From: an uncultured Microbacterium sp.
GTDB taxonomy: Bacteria > Actinomycetota > Actinomycetes > Actinomycetales > Microbacteriaceae
Assembly (NCBI GenBank): GCA_947647645.1
Contig: CANSLE010000015.1
Coordinates: 1 to 18,167 of the forward strand
Direction: 5' to 3'
Length of the DNA: 18,167 nt
In this document: positions 8,174-14,381 of the stretch, piece after piece
Position numbering within the stretch: position 1 is the stretch's first letter
Layout of the letters: the number at the start of each line of letters is the position of its first letter
The notes under the pieces: model-generated
Database searches by the model: none
What the model was told of the DNA's origin: nothing
The model's input: the letters and a program-made list of their open reading frames with translations, nothing else
Translations under genes and position numbers: made by a program

Positions 8174-9048
8174 AGATAACGCCGATGAGGCTGCTTGTGC
8201 AGCATCCGCTCGACGACATCAGCCACGGCCGATGGGATTTCCGGATCAATAGCGCGAATCGGTTGCGGCGTTTGCGCCGCAGGAGCGCGCCACCGGTCAA
8301 CAATGCTGAGAGCATAAAAGGGCTGCACGTTCGTCAGCAATCGATAAGCCAGCGCCCCGATCACGAACTGATCGCTTCTCCAGTCGCGGTGCACGGGTGA
8401 CGACCCAACCTGCTCGGGGCTCATCCAACCCGGCGTTCCGGGCGTGGGAAGCGCGGTATACGACTCGTCGTCCACATGCCGGGCGAGCCCGAGATCGACG
8501 ATGACAGGCTTCCCGTCCGCCCGCAGAATGATGTTGTTCGGGCTCAGATCTCGGTGCGCAGTTCCTGCTGCCCAGATAGCGCTGGCTGCATGCACGAGGT
8601 TCGTCACGAGTTCAACAGCTTCCAGCGCTGAAAAGACAACGGCGCTGGAGAGTTCGGCCGCTAGCGACCTGCCGTCCACGAACTCCATACGGATCCAGCA
8701 ATAGTCAACGCCTTCGAAATTGAACATCCCATGCTCAAGAAATCGGACAATGCCATCGTCAGACACCCGTTGCAGGGCGTTTAGCTCCCGCTCGACACGC
8801 TCGCGCTCTGAAAGACCTGGGTCAATGATCTTGAGCGCCGCAACACCGCGGTCGTCTGTGATCTTGAACGTGCAGGCGAAGCCGCCAGTGCCTAGATGTG
8901 AAATCTCGGCCGCAGGATGAAGTAGCGCACGGGCGACTCTCTCGAGCAGTGATCGATCAGCAGGCGTCCCAGTCCTTATCTCATCTTCGAGCGTGTAGCC
9001 CACCTTGTTAGCCGAGGCTACTCGGCAGTACTGCCAACTGACTGACAA
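8174..9048 (-). pseudogene. Ser/Thr protein kinase (Hanks type), 3'-truncated by the ISL3 element
   Basis: About 291 codons remain; reading then continues 21 codons into the IS to a stop at 8110. Numbering from the first possible start (TTG 9048), the kinase domain shows the Gly loop GTGGFA (53-58), Lys73 in AALKII, catalytic loop HRDLSPNN (165-172), DLG in place of DFG (185-187), PGTPGWMSPEQ in the activation segment (203-213) and RSDQFVIGALAY in helix F. The cut falls at the last helix of the catalytic domain (MLHKQPHRRY), so the core may still fold, but any C-terminal sensor, membrane or effector region is lost. The GTG at 9003 is a plausible alternative start, since upstream codons overlap a repeat-rich stretch. 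GC is lower than in the core genes, and it is probably island cargo. No substrate can be inferred. Stand-alone kinases of this sort occur in phage-defence loci, but nothing nearby proves that here. Confidence 0.8.
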
Positions 9049-9086
9049 GTAGCGGTGGAATTTGTCATCTTCACGCGGAACCTACA
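9003..9086. repeat. Repeat-dense segment, candidate right end of the Tn7-like element
   Basis: Several inverted repeats are packed next to the dnaB stop: TGACAA (9043-9048) with TTGTCA (9062-9067), the perfect 12-bp palindrome GGCAGTACTGCC (9024-9035), and GCCGAG-GCTA-CTCGGC (9011-9026), which overlaps it. On the minus strand a TGT at 9086 is followed, 16 bases later, by GATGACAAATT. TGT termini followed by repeated TGACA-type transposase sites are known from Tn7/Tn5053-like and CAST ends. CCTAC occurs at 9081-9085 and 9087-9091. This is pattern-based and unproven. Confidence 0.35.
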
Positions 9087-9091
9087 CCTAC

Positions 9092-10474
9092 CTACCCAAA
9101 GTCCCCCGGGGCCATGTCGGTGAAGCGCGAGAAGTGGCCCTGGAAGGCGACGGTGATCGTGTCGGTGGGGCCGTTACGGTGCTTCGCGACGATCAGGTCG
9201 GCCTCACCGGCGCGGGGGCTGTCCTTCTCGTAGGCGGCCTCGCGGTGCAGCAGCACCACCATGTCGGCATCCTGCTCGATCGAACCCGACTCACGCAGGT
9301 CGCTCAGGGCGGGCTTCTTGTCGGCGCGCTGCTCGGGGCCACGGTTCAGCTGCGACAGTGCGATCACCGGCACCTGCAGCTCCTTCGCGAGAAGCTTCAG
9401 CGCACGCGAGAACTCCGACACTTCCTGCTGGCGGCTCTCGACGCGCTTACCCGACGTCATCAGCTGCAGGTAGTCGATGACCACCATCTTCAGACCCACG
9501 CGCTGCTTGAGCTTGCGGCACTTCGCGCGGATCTCCACCAGCGTCATGTTCGGGCTGTCGTCGATGTACAGCGGCGCATCGTTGATGCGACCACGGGTGG
9601 CGGCGATCGTCGTCCAGTCGCGGGAGTCGAGCGTGCCCTTGCGCATGCTCTGCAGCGGAATCGCGCCCTCGGCGCTCATCAGACGCATCGCGATTTCGCT
9701 CCGACCCATTTCGAGCGAGAAGACGATCGTCGGCTGCTGCGCCTTGATCGCCGCGGCGCGGGCAAAGTCCAGCGCGAGCGTCGACTTACCCATGGCGGGA
9801 CGCGCGGCGATGATGATCATCTGGCCCGGATGCAGGCCGTTGGTCAGCTGGTCCAGCCCGGAGAACCCGGTGGGGATGCCGGTCATCTGACCGTCGCGCC
9901 CGCGCGCGGCCTCGATCTCCTCGACGGCCGCGTTGACGGCGACCTCGAGCGGGACGTAGTCCTCGGCCTGCTCGGCACCGGTGACCGAGTAGATCTCCGC
10001 CTGCGCGTTGTTGACGAGGTCGAGCGCGTCGCCCTGGCCGTTGTAGCCCATCTGCACGATGCGCGTGCCGGCCTCCACGAGCCGACGCAGCAGCGCGCGC
10101 TCGCGCACGATCGACGCGTAGTACGCCGCGTTCGCCGCCGTCGGAACGATCGAGGTGAGCGAGTGGAGGTAGTCGGCGCCGCCGGAGCGCTGCAGATCAC
10201 CCGTCTTGATGAGCTCGTCGGTGACGGCGACCACGTCGGTGGGCTCGCCGTGCGAGTAGAGCGAGAGGATCGCCTCGAAGATCAGCTCGTGCTTGGGCAC
10301 GTAGAAGTCCGTGCCGCGCAGCGCCTCGATCACGTCGGCGACGGCATCGCTCGACAGCAGCATGCCGCCGAGGGTGCTCTGCTCGGCGAGGAGGTCGTGC
10401 GGCGGCGTGCGCTCGGGTCCGCGGCTCTCCAAGGGTCCACCGAAACGATCCTCGGAGATGTCCGCGATCGACAT
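9092..10474 (-). CDS. dnaB: Replicative DNA helicase DnaB
   Basis: The 460-residue hexameric helicase unwinds DNA ahead of the replication fork and binds primase. The N-terminal helical domain spans about 25-130 and the RecA-like domain follows the linker. Motifs are Walker A ARPAMGKST (224-232), VVIDYLQLM (331-339), LSQLNR (373-378) and LRESGSIEQDADMV (393-406). The C-terminus FTDMAPGDFG looks complete and no intein is present. The ATG at 10474 is chosen over the longer frame from 10522 because GAAGGGGG precedes it at good spacing and the product then aligns with family starts. It is divergent from the secreted-protein gene by 457 bp. Only 43 bp separate its stop from the kinase frame and no terminator hairpin is visible there, so the mobile element appears to have landed immediately after the stop codon. 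Confidence 0.97.
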   Translation of the reverse strand: MSIADISEDRFGGPLESRGPERTPPHDLLAEQSTLGGMLLSSDAVADVIEALRGTDFYVPKHELIFEAILSLYSHGEPTDVVAVTDELIKTGDLQRSGGADYLHSLTSIVPTAANAAYYASIVRERALLRRLVEAGTRIVQMGYNGQGDALDLVNNAQAEIYSVTGAEQAEDYVPLEVAVNAAVEEIEAARGRDGQMTGIPTGFSGLDQLTNGLHPGQMIIIAARPAMGKSTLALDFARAAAIKAQQPTIVFSLEMGRSEIAMRLMSAEGAIPLQSMRKGTLDSRDWTTIAATRGRINDAPLYIDDSPNMTLVEIRAKCRKLKQRVGLKMVVIDYLQLMTSGKRVESRQQEVSEFSRALKLLAKELQVPVIALSQLNRGPEQRADKKPALSDLRESGSIEQDADMVVLLHREAAYEKDSPRAGEADLIVAKHRNGPTDTITVAFQGHFSRFTDMAPGDFG

Positions 10475-10525
10475 GCAGCCCCCTTCACACGCTCGATGAC
10501 CGGTCCCGCCACGAGACCACACGCC

Positions 10526-10554
10526 ACGTTAGAGTCGGGTTCCGACAGCCGCAA
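10526..10554 (-). promoter_or_regulatory. Candidate dnaB promoter
   Basis: On the minus strand TTGCGG (10554-10549) and TAACGT (10531-10526) are separated by 17 bases, a reasonable sigma-70/SigA-type promoter. The implied leader to the dnaB ATG is about 45 bases. Two DnaA-box-like sites lie immediately upstream of the -35 element. Confidence 0.4.
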
Positions 10555-10561
10555 ACAGGCC

Positions 10562-10703
10562 TGTGGATAACTCTGTGGATGATCTGCGCGAAACGCCGAG
10601 CACCCTGTGTACAGCGCCTGTGGAAACACGCCGCACCACCTCAAGATTCGGCATCCGAAAGTCACTCTGACCAGGTCATCCTTGATACACATCCTGTGGA
10701 TGA
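10562..10703. promoter_or_regulatory. Cluster of DnaA-box-like sequences upstream of dnaB
   Basis: TGTGGATAA at 10562-10570 is a perfect DnaA box (reverse complement of TTATCCACA). Near matches are TGTGGATGA at 10574-10582, TGTGGAAAC at 10619-10627 and TGTGGATGA at 10695-10703. All are in the same orientation, and the first two abut the candidate dnaB -35. DnaA binding could control dnaB expression. No AT-rich unwinding element is apparent, so this is unlikely to be oriC itself. The rest of the 10475-10931 gap, up to the secreted-protein gene, shows no further gene. Confidence 0.5.
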
Positions 10704-10931
10704 ACAATGTGGTTGAAGTGCCGGTTGAAGGTTGCCGCCGTGGGCGAGGGCTGGGGACAACCATGGGGATGAATGCGTCCTTGTCAAGTCGAGTCGTCGC
10801 CTCGCGCGCGTCGCCAGTGCGCGCATGAGGGTCTAGACAGGTGCGAGATCCCGGCGTATCTTGGCGGGTCCAGGCACTCCATCGGTGTCGGCTCACGCCG
10901 TCACCCCGACACACCGTCGTGGGAAGCACGC

Positions 10932-11897
10932 ATGGCCATAACCGCAGTCCCCCCGCTGCGCCGCGGACGTTCGACCATAGAGTCGACCCGGCGATGGGCA
11001 GTGCTGGGCGCCGCCGGCATCGGAGCCGCGCTGGCCTGGTTCGCCATCTCCCTGTTCTCGGGCCCCTCCGCCCACGCCGCCGACCAGACGGACAACCCGC
11101 TCGGTTCCCTCCTCGGCGGCGTCTCCAGCACGCTGTCGCCGGCGACCACGCCCGTCCTCGATCCGGTTGCGGAGATCCTCACACCCGTCACCACGGCCGT
11201 CGCCCCCGTCGTCGAGACCGTCGCTCCCCCCGTTGCCGACCTCGTGACCTCCGTTACTCCCGTCCTCGAACCGCTCGCGCCCCTCGGCGATGTCGTCGCC
11301 CCGGTGGGCGAGGCCGTCGGCGGAGTGGTCAGCCCGCTCGCGCCGCTCGTCGCACCGGTGACCGAAGCCCTCAAGCCCGTGGTGGATGCCGCGGCCCCCG
11401 TGACCGACGCCGTCAGCTCGCTGCCGGTCGTCGACCACCTCGTGCCCCCACAGACGAGCGGGATCCCCCCACACGGGAGCCCGGCATCCCCCGTCACCCC
11501 CTCGACCCTCTCCGTGGTCCTCGGGGACACCTTCCTCACCCCGCTGTCGGGACCGGCCGCACAGATCGCCGCGTTCGTCGGCGACGCCGACACGGTGTTC
11601 TTGACGTCCGCCGTCTCGATGTCGGCCCTCGCCGCCGCGGTCGTCCCCGGCGTCGCGGTGGTCGTCACGCCATCGGCGGGCGGCTCCGCCGTGCCCGGTC
11701 TTCCATTCGGCAGCGGTCTGCTGCCCCTCGACCCCACCTCGTCCCTCTCCAGCGGAGCGGGATTCTCCTTCGGTGCGAGCGCTGTGCTCGTCTTCGACCT
11801 GTTCGCGGCGCTCCGTGCCTGGATGCCGCGATGTGCGCCCGGAGACGACTCCGCCCTGCCCGCACCGGTGTTCGACACCGACGTCTCCCCTGACTGA
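10932..11897 (+). CDS. Secreted Val/Pro/Ala-rich repetitive surface protein
   Basis: The product is 321 residues from the ATG at 10932, preceded by GGGAAG; the longer open frame upstream lacks coding character. An Arg-rich N-terminus with an RR pair (20-21) leads into a hydrophobic core (WAVLGAAGIGAALAWFAISL) and a likely AHA signal-peptidase site after residue 49, so the protein is exported. The pair is only a weak match to a Tat signal. Residues about 65-185 are a run of short repeats built on P-V-(x)n-V-P units such as LTPVTTAVAPVVETVAPPVA and LAPLVAPVTEALKPVV, predicted to be extended or amphipathic. A hydrophobic stretch at about 275-298 precedes a short polar tail, possibly a membrane contact. 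I recognise no enzyme motif. It lies 83 bp upstream of the chaplin-like gene in the same direction, suggesting a joint cell-surface role. Confidence 0.75.
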   Translation: MAITAVPPLRRGRSTIESTRRWAVLGAAGIGAALAWFAISLFSGPSAHAADQTDNPLGSLLGGVSSTLSPATTPVLDPVAEILTPVTTAVAPVVETVAPPVADLVTSVTPVLEPLAPLGDVVAPVGEAVGGVVSPLAPLVAPVTEALKPVVDAAAPVTDAVSSLPVVDHLVPPQTSGIPPHGSPASPVTPSTLSVVLGDTFLTPLSGPAAQIAAFVGDADTVFLTSAVSMSALAAAVVPGVAVVVTPSAGGSAVPGLPFGSGLLPLDPTSSLSSGAGFSFGASAVLVFDLFAALRAWMPRCAPGDDSALPAPVFDTDVSPD

Positions 11898-11980
11898 CGG
11901 GGGTTCGGCCGCCTTCTGAGCGGCACGTTCCCGCGCGCTTTCGCACGCACACCCCCCGAAAACTCTCAGGAGAGATCATC

Positions 11981-12925
11981 ATGAACACCACCATCACGCG
12001 CGCCCTGTGGGGCACGCTCCTTGCCGGGGGCATCACGCTCCTCGGCGCAACGGTCGCGCAGGCGGCCGAGACCACGGGCGACGACGGTCTGCTGTCGGGC
12101 ACCCAGGGGCTCGTCTCCGTCGCCGTGCCGGTCACGGTCGCCGGCAACGGCATCTCGGTGCTGGGCGACGCCACGAGCACCGACGCGCAGACCTCGACGC
12201 CGTCGATCTCGGTCGGTGGCGGCGACGCCACCACCAGCGGCTCCGACGGGGCCGGCTCGGGCACACAAGCGCTCATCGACGTCGTCCTGCCGGTCACACT
12301 CGGCGGCAACGCCGTCTCCGTCCTCGGCGACGCCGAGACCACGGATGCCGCGACCTCGCAGCCGGCTCAGGCACCCGCCGGGGCGCCGGCAGCGGCCCCC
12401 GCTCCCGCGGCCACCACGAGCGGCACCGACGGCATCCTGGGCGGCACCCAGGGCGTCGTGGACGTCGCAGCTCCGGTGACGGTGGGCGGCAACGCCGTCT
12501 CCGTCCTCGGCGACGCCGACAGCGCCAACGCCACCACCACGGCCCCGGCCGGCACCTCCGGCACGACCACCGGCGGCTCCACCACCACTGGACTGAGCAG
12601 CATCCTCGGCGGCACGCAGCTGGGCCTGCCGATCACCGCACCGATCACGCTCGGCGGCAACGCGATCGCCGTGGTCGGCGATGCCACCACGACGGGGCCG
12701 ACCACCGGCAACACCGGCACCCCGGGTAACCCCGGAAACCCCGGCACCCCGGGAACGCCCCGCACGACTGGCACTGCGGTCGTCGGCATGGTCGCCGCGA
12801 GCGGCCCCGTGAAGACGCTCGCTCAGACCGGCGGCATCCTCAACCTGCTGCCGCTGCTGGCAGGGCTCACCGCTCTCGCGCTGGGGGTGATGCTCACCGC
12901 ACGCCGCCACAGCCGCACCGAATGA
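11981..12925 (+). CDS. Chaplin-like cell-wall protein with LAQTG sortase signal
   Basis: This is a 314-residue secreted protein with AGGAGAG at 11968-11974 ahead of the ATG. The signal peptide ends near VAQA (25-28). Four degenerate repeats of the form GGTQGxxxVxxPVTxGGNAV followed by SVLGDA span about 37-64, 92-118, 152-179 and 208-235, separated by Thr/Ser/Ala/Pro-rich linkers. The GN-(A/G)-(V/I)-SVLG core resembles the chaplin motif of actinobacteria, although the paired Cys of Streptomyces short chaplins is absent. A Pro/Gly/Thr-rich wall-spanning stretch (NPGNPGTPGTP) leads to LAQTG (280-284), a hydrophobic segment and RRHSRTE. This is a complete sorting signal of the LAxTG type handled by class E sortases, so the protein should be covalently attached to peptidoglycan. 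No sortase gene is in the window. Surface hydrophobicity or adhesion is a plausible role but is inferred. Confidence 0.8.
   Translation: MNTTITRALWGTLLAGGITLLGATVAQAAETTGDDGLLSGTQGLVSVAVPVTVAGNGISVLGDATSTDAQTSTPSISVGGGDATTSGSDGAGSGTQALIDVVLPVTLGGNAVSVLGDAETTDAATSQPAQAPAGAPAAAPAPAATTSGTDGILGGTQGVVDVAAPVTVGGNAVSVLGDADSANATTTAPAGTSGTTTGGSTTTGLSSILGGTQLGLPITAPITLGGNAIAVVGDATTTGPTTGNTGTPGNPGNPGTPGTPRTTGTAVVGMVAASGPVKTLAQTGGILNLLPLLAGLTALALGVMLTARRHSRTE
12302..12519 (+). repeat. Identical 35-bp direct repeats within the chaplin-like gene
   Basis: Positions 12302-12336 and 12485-12519 are identical over 35 bases and encode the GGNAVSVLGDA part of repeats 2 and 3. They are 183 bp apart, a multiple of three. 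Recombination or slippage between them would remove exactly one repeat plus linker without breaking the frame, so repeat number may vary between strains. Confidence 0.85.
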
Positions 12926-12990
12926 GCCCCGACGGGAGGGGCCGGCGACCGTGCCTGGCACCGACCCCTCCACCGTCAGGGCGTAAACGA

Positions 12991-13031
12991 CGGATGCCGT
13001 GACCTCGCCTTGGGGGAGGTCACGGCATCCG
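12991..13031. terminator. Bidirectional terminator between convergent operons
   Basis: CGGATGCCGTGACCTC (12991-13006) and its exact reverse complement (13016-13031) form a perfect 16-bp stem with a 9-base loop. It lies between the stop of the chaplin-like gene on the plus strand and the stop of rplI on the minus strand. There is no strong T-run, as is common in high-GC actinobacteria, and the symmetry lets it act in both directions. The stem carries the GGATGCC heptamer that is frequent in this part of the window. Confidence 0.8.
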
Positions 13032-13090
13032 TGCTGCGTTTCGACGCGGCGCTTCGCGCCCCGCTCAACGACCGGGAGACCCGGCGGGAC

Positions 13091-13543
13091 TTACTTGGCG
13101 GCGACCACCTGGAGGGTGATCACGGCGGTGAGGTCGTCGCGCAGACGCACGGTGGCCTCGTGCTCACCGACGGCCTTGATGGGCGCGGTGATGTGGATCT
13201 TGCGCTTGTCGAGCTCGCCGAGACCGGCGGCCTTGACGGCGTCGGCCACGTCGGCGGTCTTGACCGAACCGAACAGGCGGCCTTCCTTGCCGGCCTTGAC
13301 CGACAGCTTGACCTTGTTCGACTCGAGGGTGTCCTTGAGCGCCACGGCCTCTTCGTGGTCGTGGATCGCACGGGCGTCACGGGCGGCGCGGATGGACGCC
13401 ACCTGCTTCTCGCCACCGCGGGTCCACGCCACGGCGAAGCCCTGGGGGATGAGGTAGTTGCGGGCGTACCCGTTCTTGACCTCGATGACGTCACCGGCGC
13501 TTCCGAGCCCGGCAACCTCGTTCGTGAGAATCAGCTTTGCCAT
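13091..13543 (-). CDS. rplI: 50S ribosomal protein bL9
   Basis: This 150-residue protein has the usual bL9 length and layout. The N-terminal rRNA-binding domain contains VIEVKNGYARNYLIPQGFAV. A long connecting helix rich in charged residues follows, and then the C-terminal domain (about 75-150). It binds the base of the L1 stalk in 23S rRNA and limits frameshifting. Its AAGGAG Shine-Dalgarno sequence (13557-13552) overlaps the rpsR stop codon and the genes are 12 bp apart, so it is the last gene of the rpsF-ssb-rpsR-rplI operon. Unlike in many relatives, dnaB does not follow directly; two plus-strand surface genes intervene. Confidence 0.97.
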   Translation of the reverse strand: MAKLILTNEVAGLGSAGDVIEVKNGYARNYLIPQGFAVAWTRGGEKQVASIRAARDARAIHDHEEAVALKDTLESNKVKLSVKAGKEGRLFGSVKTADVADAVKAAGLGELDKRKIHITAPIKAVGEHEATVRLRDDLTAVITLQVVAAK

Positions 13544-13555
13544 GATGGGTGCTCC

Positions 13556-13810
13556 TTAGCGGCCAGCGCCGGCGTAAGGCAGGAGCGCCATTTCGCGCGC
13601 GTTCTTGATCGCCTTCGCGATCAGACGCTGCTCCTGCACCGAGACACCGGTGATACGACGGGCGCGGATCTTGCCGCGCTCCGAGATGAACTTGCGAAGC
13701 GTTGCGACGTCCTTGTAGTCGATGACGCCGACGCGGATCGCCTTCGCGGGAGCGGCGTTCTTCGCGCCCTTCCGCGGCTTACGGCGATCGCCGGTAGCCT
13801 TTCCAGCCAT
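13556..13810 (-). CDS. rpsR: 30S ribosomal protein bS18
   Basis: The product is 84 residues from the ATG at 13810, with AAGGAA 5 bases upstream; a longer open frame to 13945 reads through the ssb end and is not used. The basic N-terminus (KATGDRRKPRKGAKN) and the conserved core IDYKDVATLRKFISERGKI and RRITGV are diagnostic of bS18, which binds 16S rRNA as a heterodimer with bS6, encoded two genes upstream. There is no CxxC in the N-terminal part, so this is the zinc-independent type usual for a main rpsR copy. A 59-bp gap separates it from ssb. Confidence 0.96.
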   Translation of the reverse strand: MAGKATGDRRKPRKGAKNAAPAKAIRVGVIDYKDVATLRKFISERGKIRARRITGVSVQEQRLIAKAIKNAREMALLPYAGAGR

Positions 13811-13869
13811 TGTTTTCCTTAGGTGTGTGCGGATGCCGAGGCATCCGGAATTCGAGAGTCTTGCGACGA

Positions 13870-14376
13870 TCAGAAAGGTGTGTCGTCGCCGTAGGCGCCG
13901 GGTGCGCTCCAGGCGTCGGGTGCGGCCGAGCCGGGGGTCGCCCACGGCTCCTCCTGCTGCACCTGCTGCTGCGGACGCGACTGCTGGCCGCCTCCGTAGT
14001 TGCCTCCACCGGATGCGGCACGCGTGACCTGAGCCGTGGCATACCGCAGCGAGGGGCCGATCTCGTCGACCTCCAGCTCGATCGCGGTCCGGTTGTTGCC
14101 CTCGCGGTCCTGGTAGGAGCGCTGCTTCAACCGACCGGTCGCGATGACACGGGAACCCTTCGTCAGCGAACCGGCGACGTGCTCGGCGAACTCACGCCAC
14201 ACCGACGCGCGGAGGAACAGCGCTTCGCCGTCCTTCCACTCGTTGGCCTGACGGTCGAAGTTGCGCGGCGTCGACGCGATCGTGAAGTTCGCGACGGGCA
14301 GGCCGTTCTGCGTGTACCGCAGCTCGGGGTCTGCCGTGAGGTTTCCCACGACGGTGATGACGGTCTCGCCGGCCAT
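13870..14376 (-). CDS. ssb: Single-stranded DNA-binding protein
   Basis: The product is 168 residues from the ATG at 14376; the longer frame open to 14859 overlaps rpsF out of frame and is spurious. The OB-fold (about 1-112) begins MAGETVITVVGNLTADPELR and contains VANFTIAST and the conserved VIATGRLKQRSYQDREGNNR block. A flexible Gly/Gln/Pro-rich linker follows, ending in DDTPF, the acidic tip that recruits replication and repair partners. It coats single-stranded DNA at forks. It starts 5 bp after the rpsF stop, with AAGG in the end of rpsF as the probable ribosome-binding site, so translation is probably coupled. Confidence 0.96.
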   Translation of the reverse strand: MAGETVITVVGNLTADPELRYTQNGLPVANFTIASTPRNFDRQANEWKDGEALFLRASVWREFAEHVAGSLTKGSRVIATGRLKQRSYQDREGNNRTAIELEVDEIGPSLRYATAQVTRAASGGGNYGGGQQSRPQQQVQQEEPWATPGSAAPDAWSAPGAYGDDTPF

Positions 14377-14381
14377 CGTCG

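Larger units (their letters stand above)
368..9086 (-). mobile_element. Decayed Tn7/Tn5053-like transposon downstream of dnaB (outer limits uncertain)
   Basis: The module tniA'-tniB-tniQ is followed by a PARIS-like gene pair as cargo. It occupies the space directly after the dnaB stop and is transcribed in the same direction as dnaB. That orientation matches Tn7 at attTn7, where the transposase-proximal end lies just past glmS and the tns genes read away from it. A possible right terminus is TGT at 9086-9084 on the minus strand. The left terminus was not found and may lie outside the window. No tnsA-like gene is visible, but the region where it would sit has been replaced by the IS and the kinase fragment. 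No Cas genes or CRISPR array are present, so this is not a CRISPR-associated transposon as far as the window shows. Confidence 0.5.

Noticed and set aside
8174..9048. PglW/BREX-type or other multi-gene kinase defence system
   Set aside because: Only a compact kinase domain is present, with no PglX/PglZ, helicase or other partner visible in the window, so no named system can be claimed.
368..9086. CRISPR-associated transposon (CAST)
   Set aside because: TniA/B/Q relatives and TGACA-type end motifs brought CASTs to mind, but no Cas12k, Cascade gene or repeat-spacer array is visible. The TniQ is long and TnsD-like rather than the short CAST form.
9062..10570. Open plus-strand frame of 502 codons
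   Set aside because: It is the antisense shadow of dnaB. The low-complexity Arg/His/Leu-rich translation has no family features.
10475..10931. Chromosomal origin oriC
   Set aside because: DnaA-box-like sites cluster here, but dnaA and dnaN are absent, there is no AT-rich unwinding stretch, and the boxes are few. Promoter control of dnaB fits better.
12007..12729. Long Arg/His-rich plus-strand frame inside the chaplin-like gene
   Set aside because: It is the +2 shadow of the Thr/Gly-rich repeats, with no ribosome-binding site and no plausible protein character.
12991..13031. attC-like or recombination site
   Set aside because: The perfect palindrome lies symmetrically between two convergent stop codons and has no integrase gene nearby. 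A bidirectional terminator explains it.
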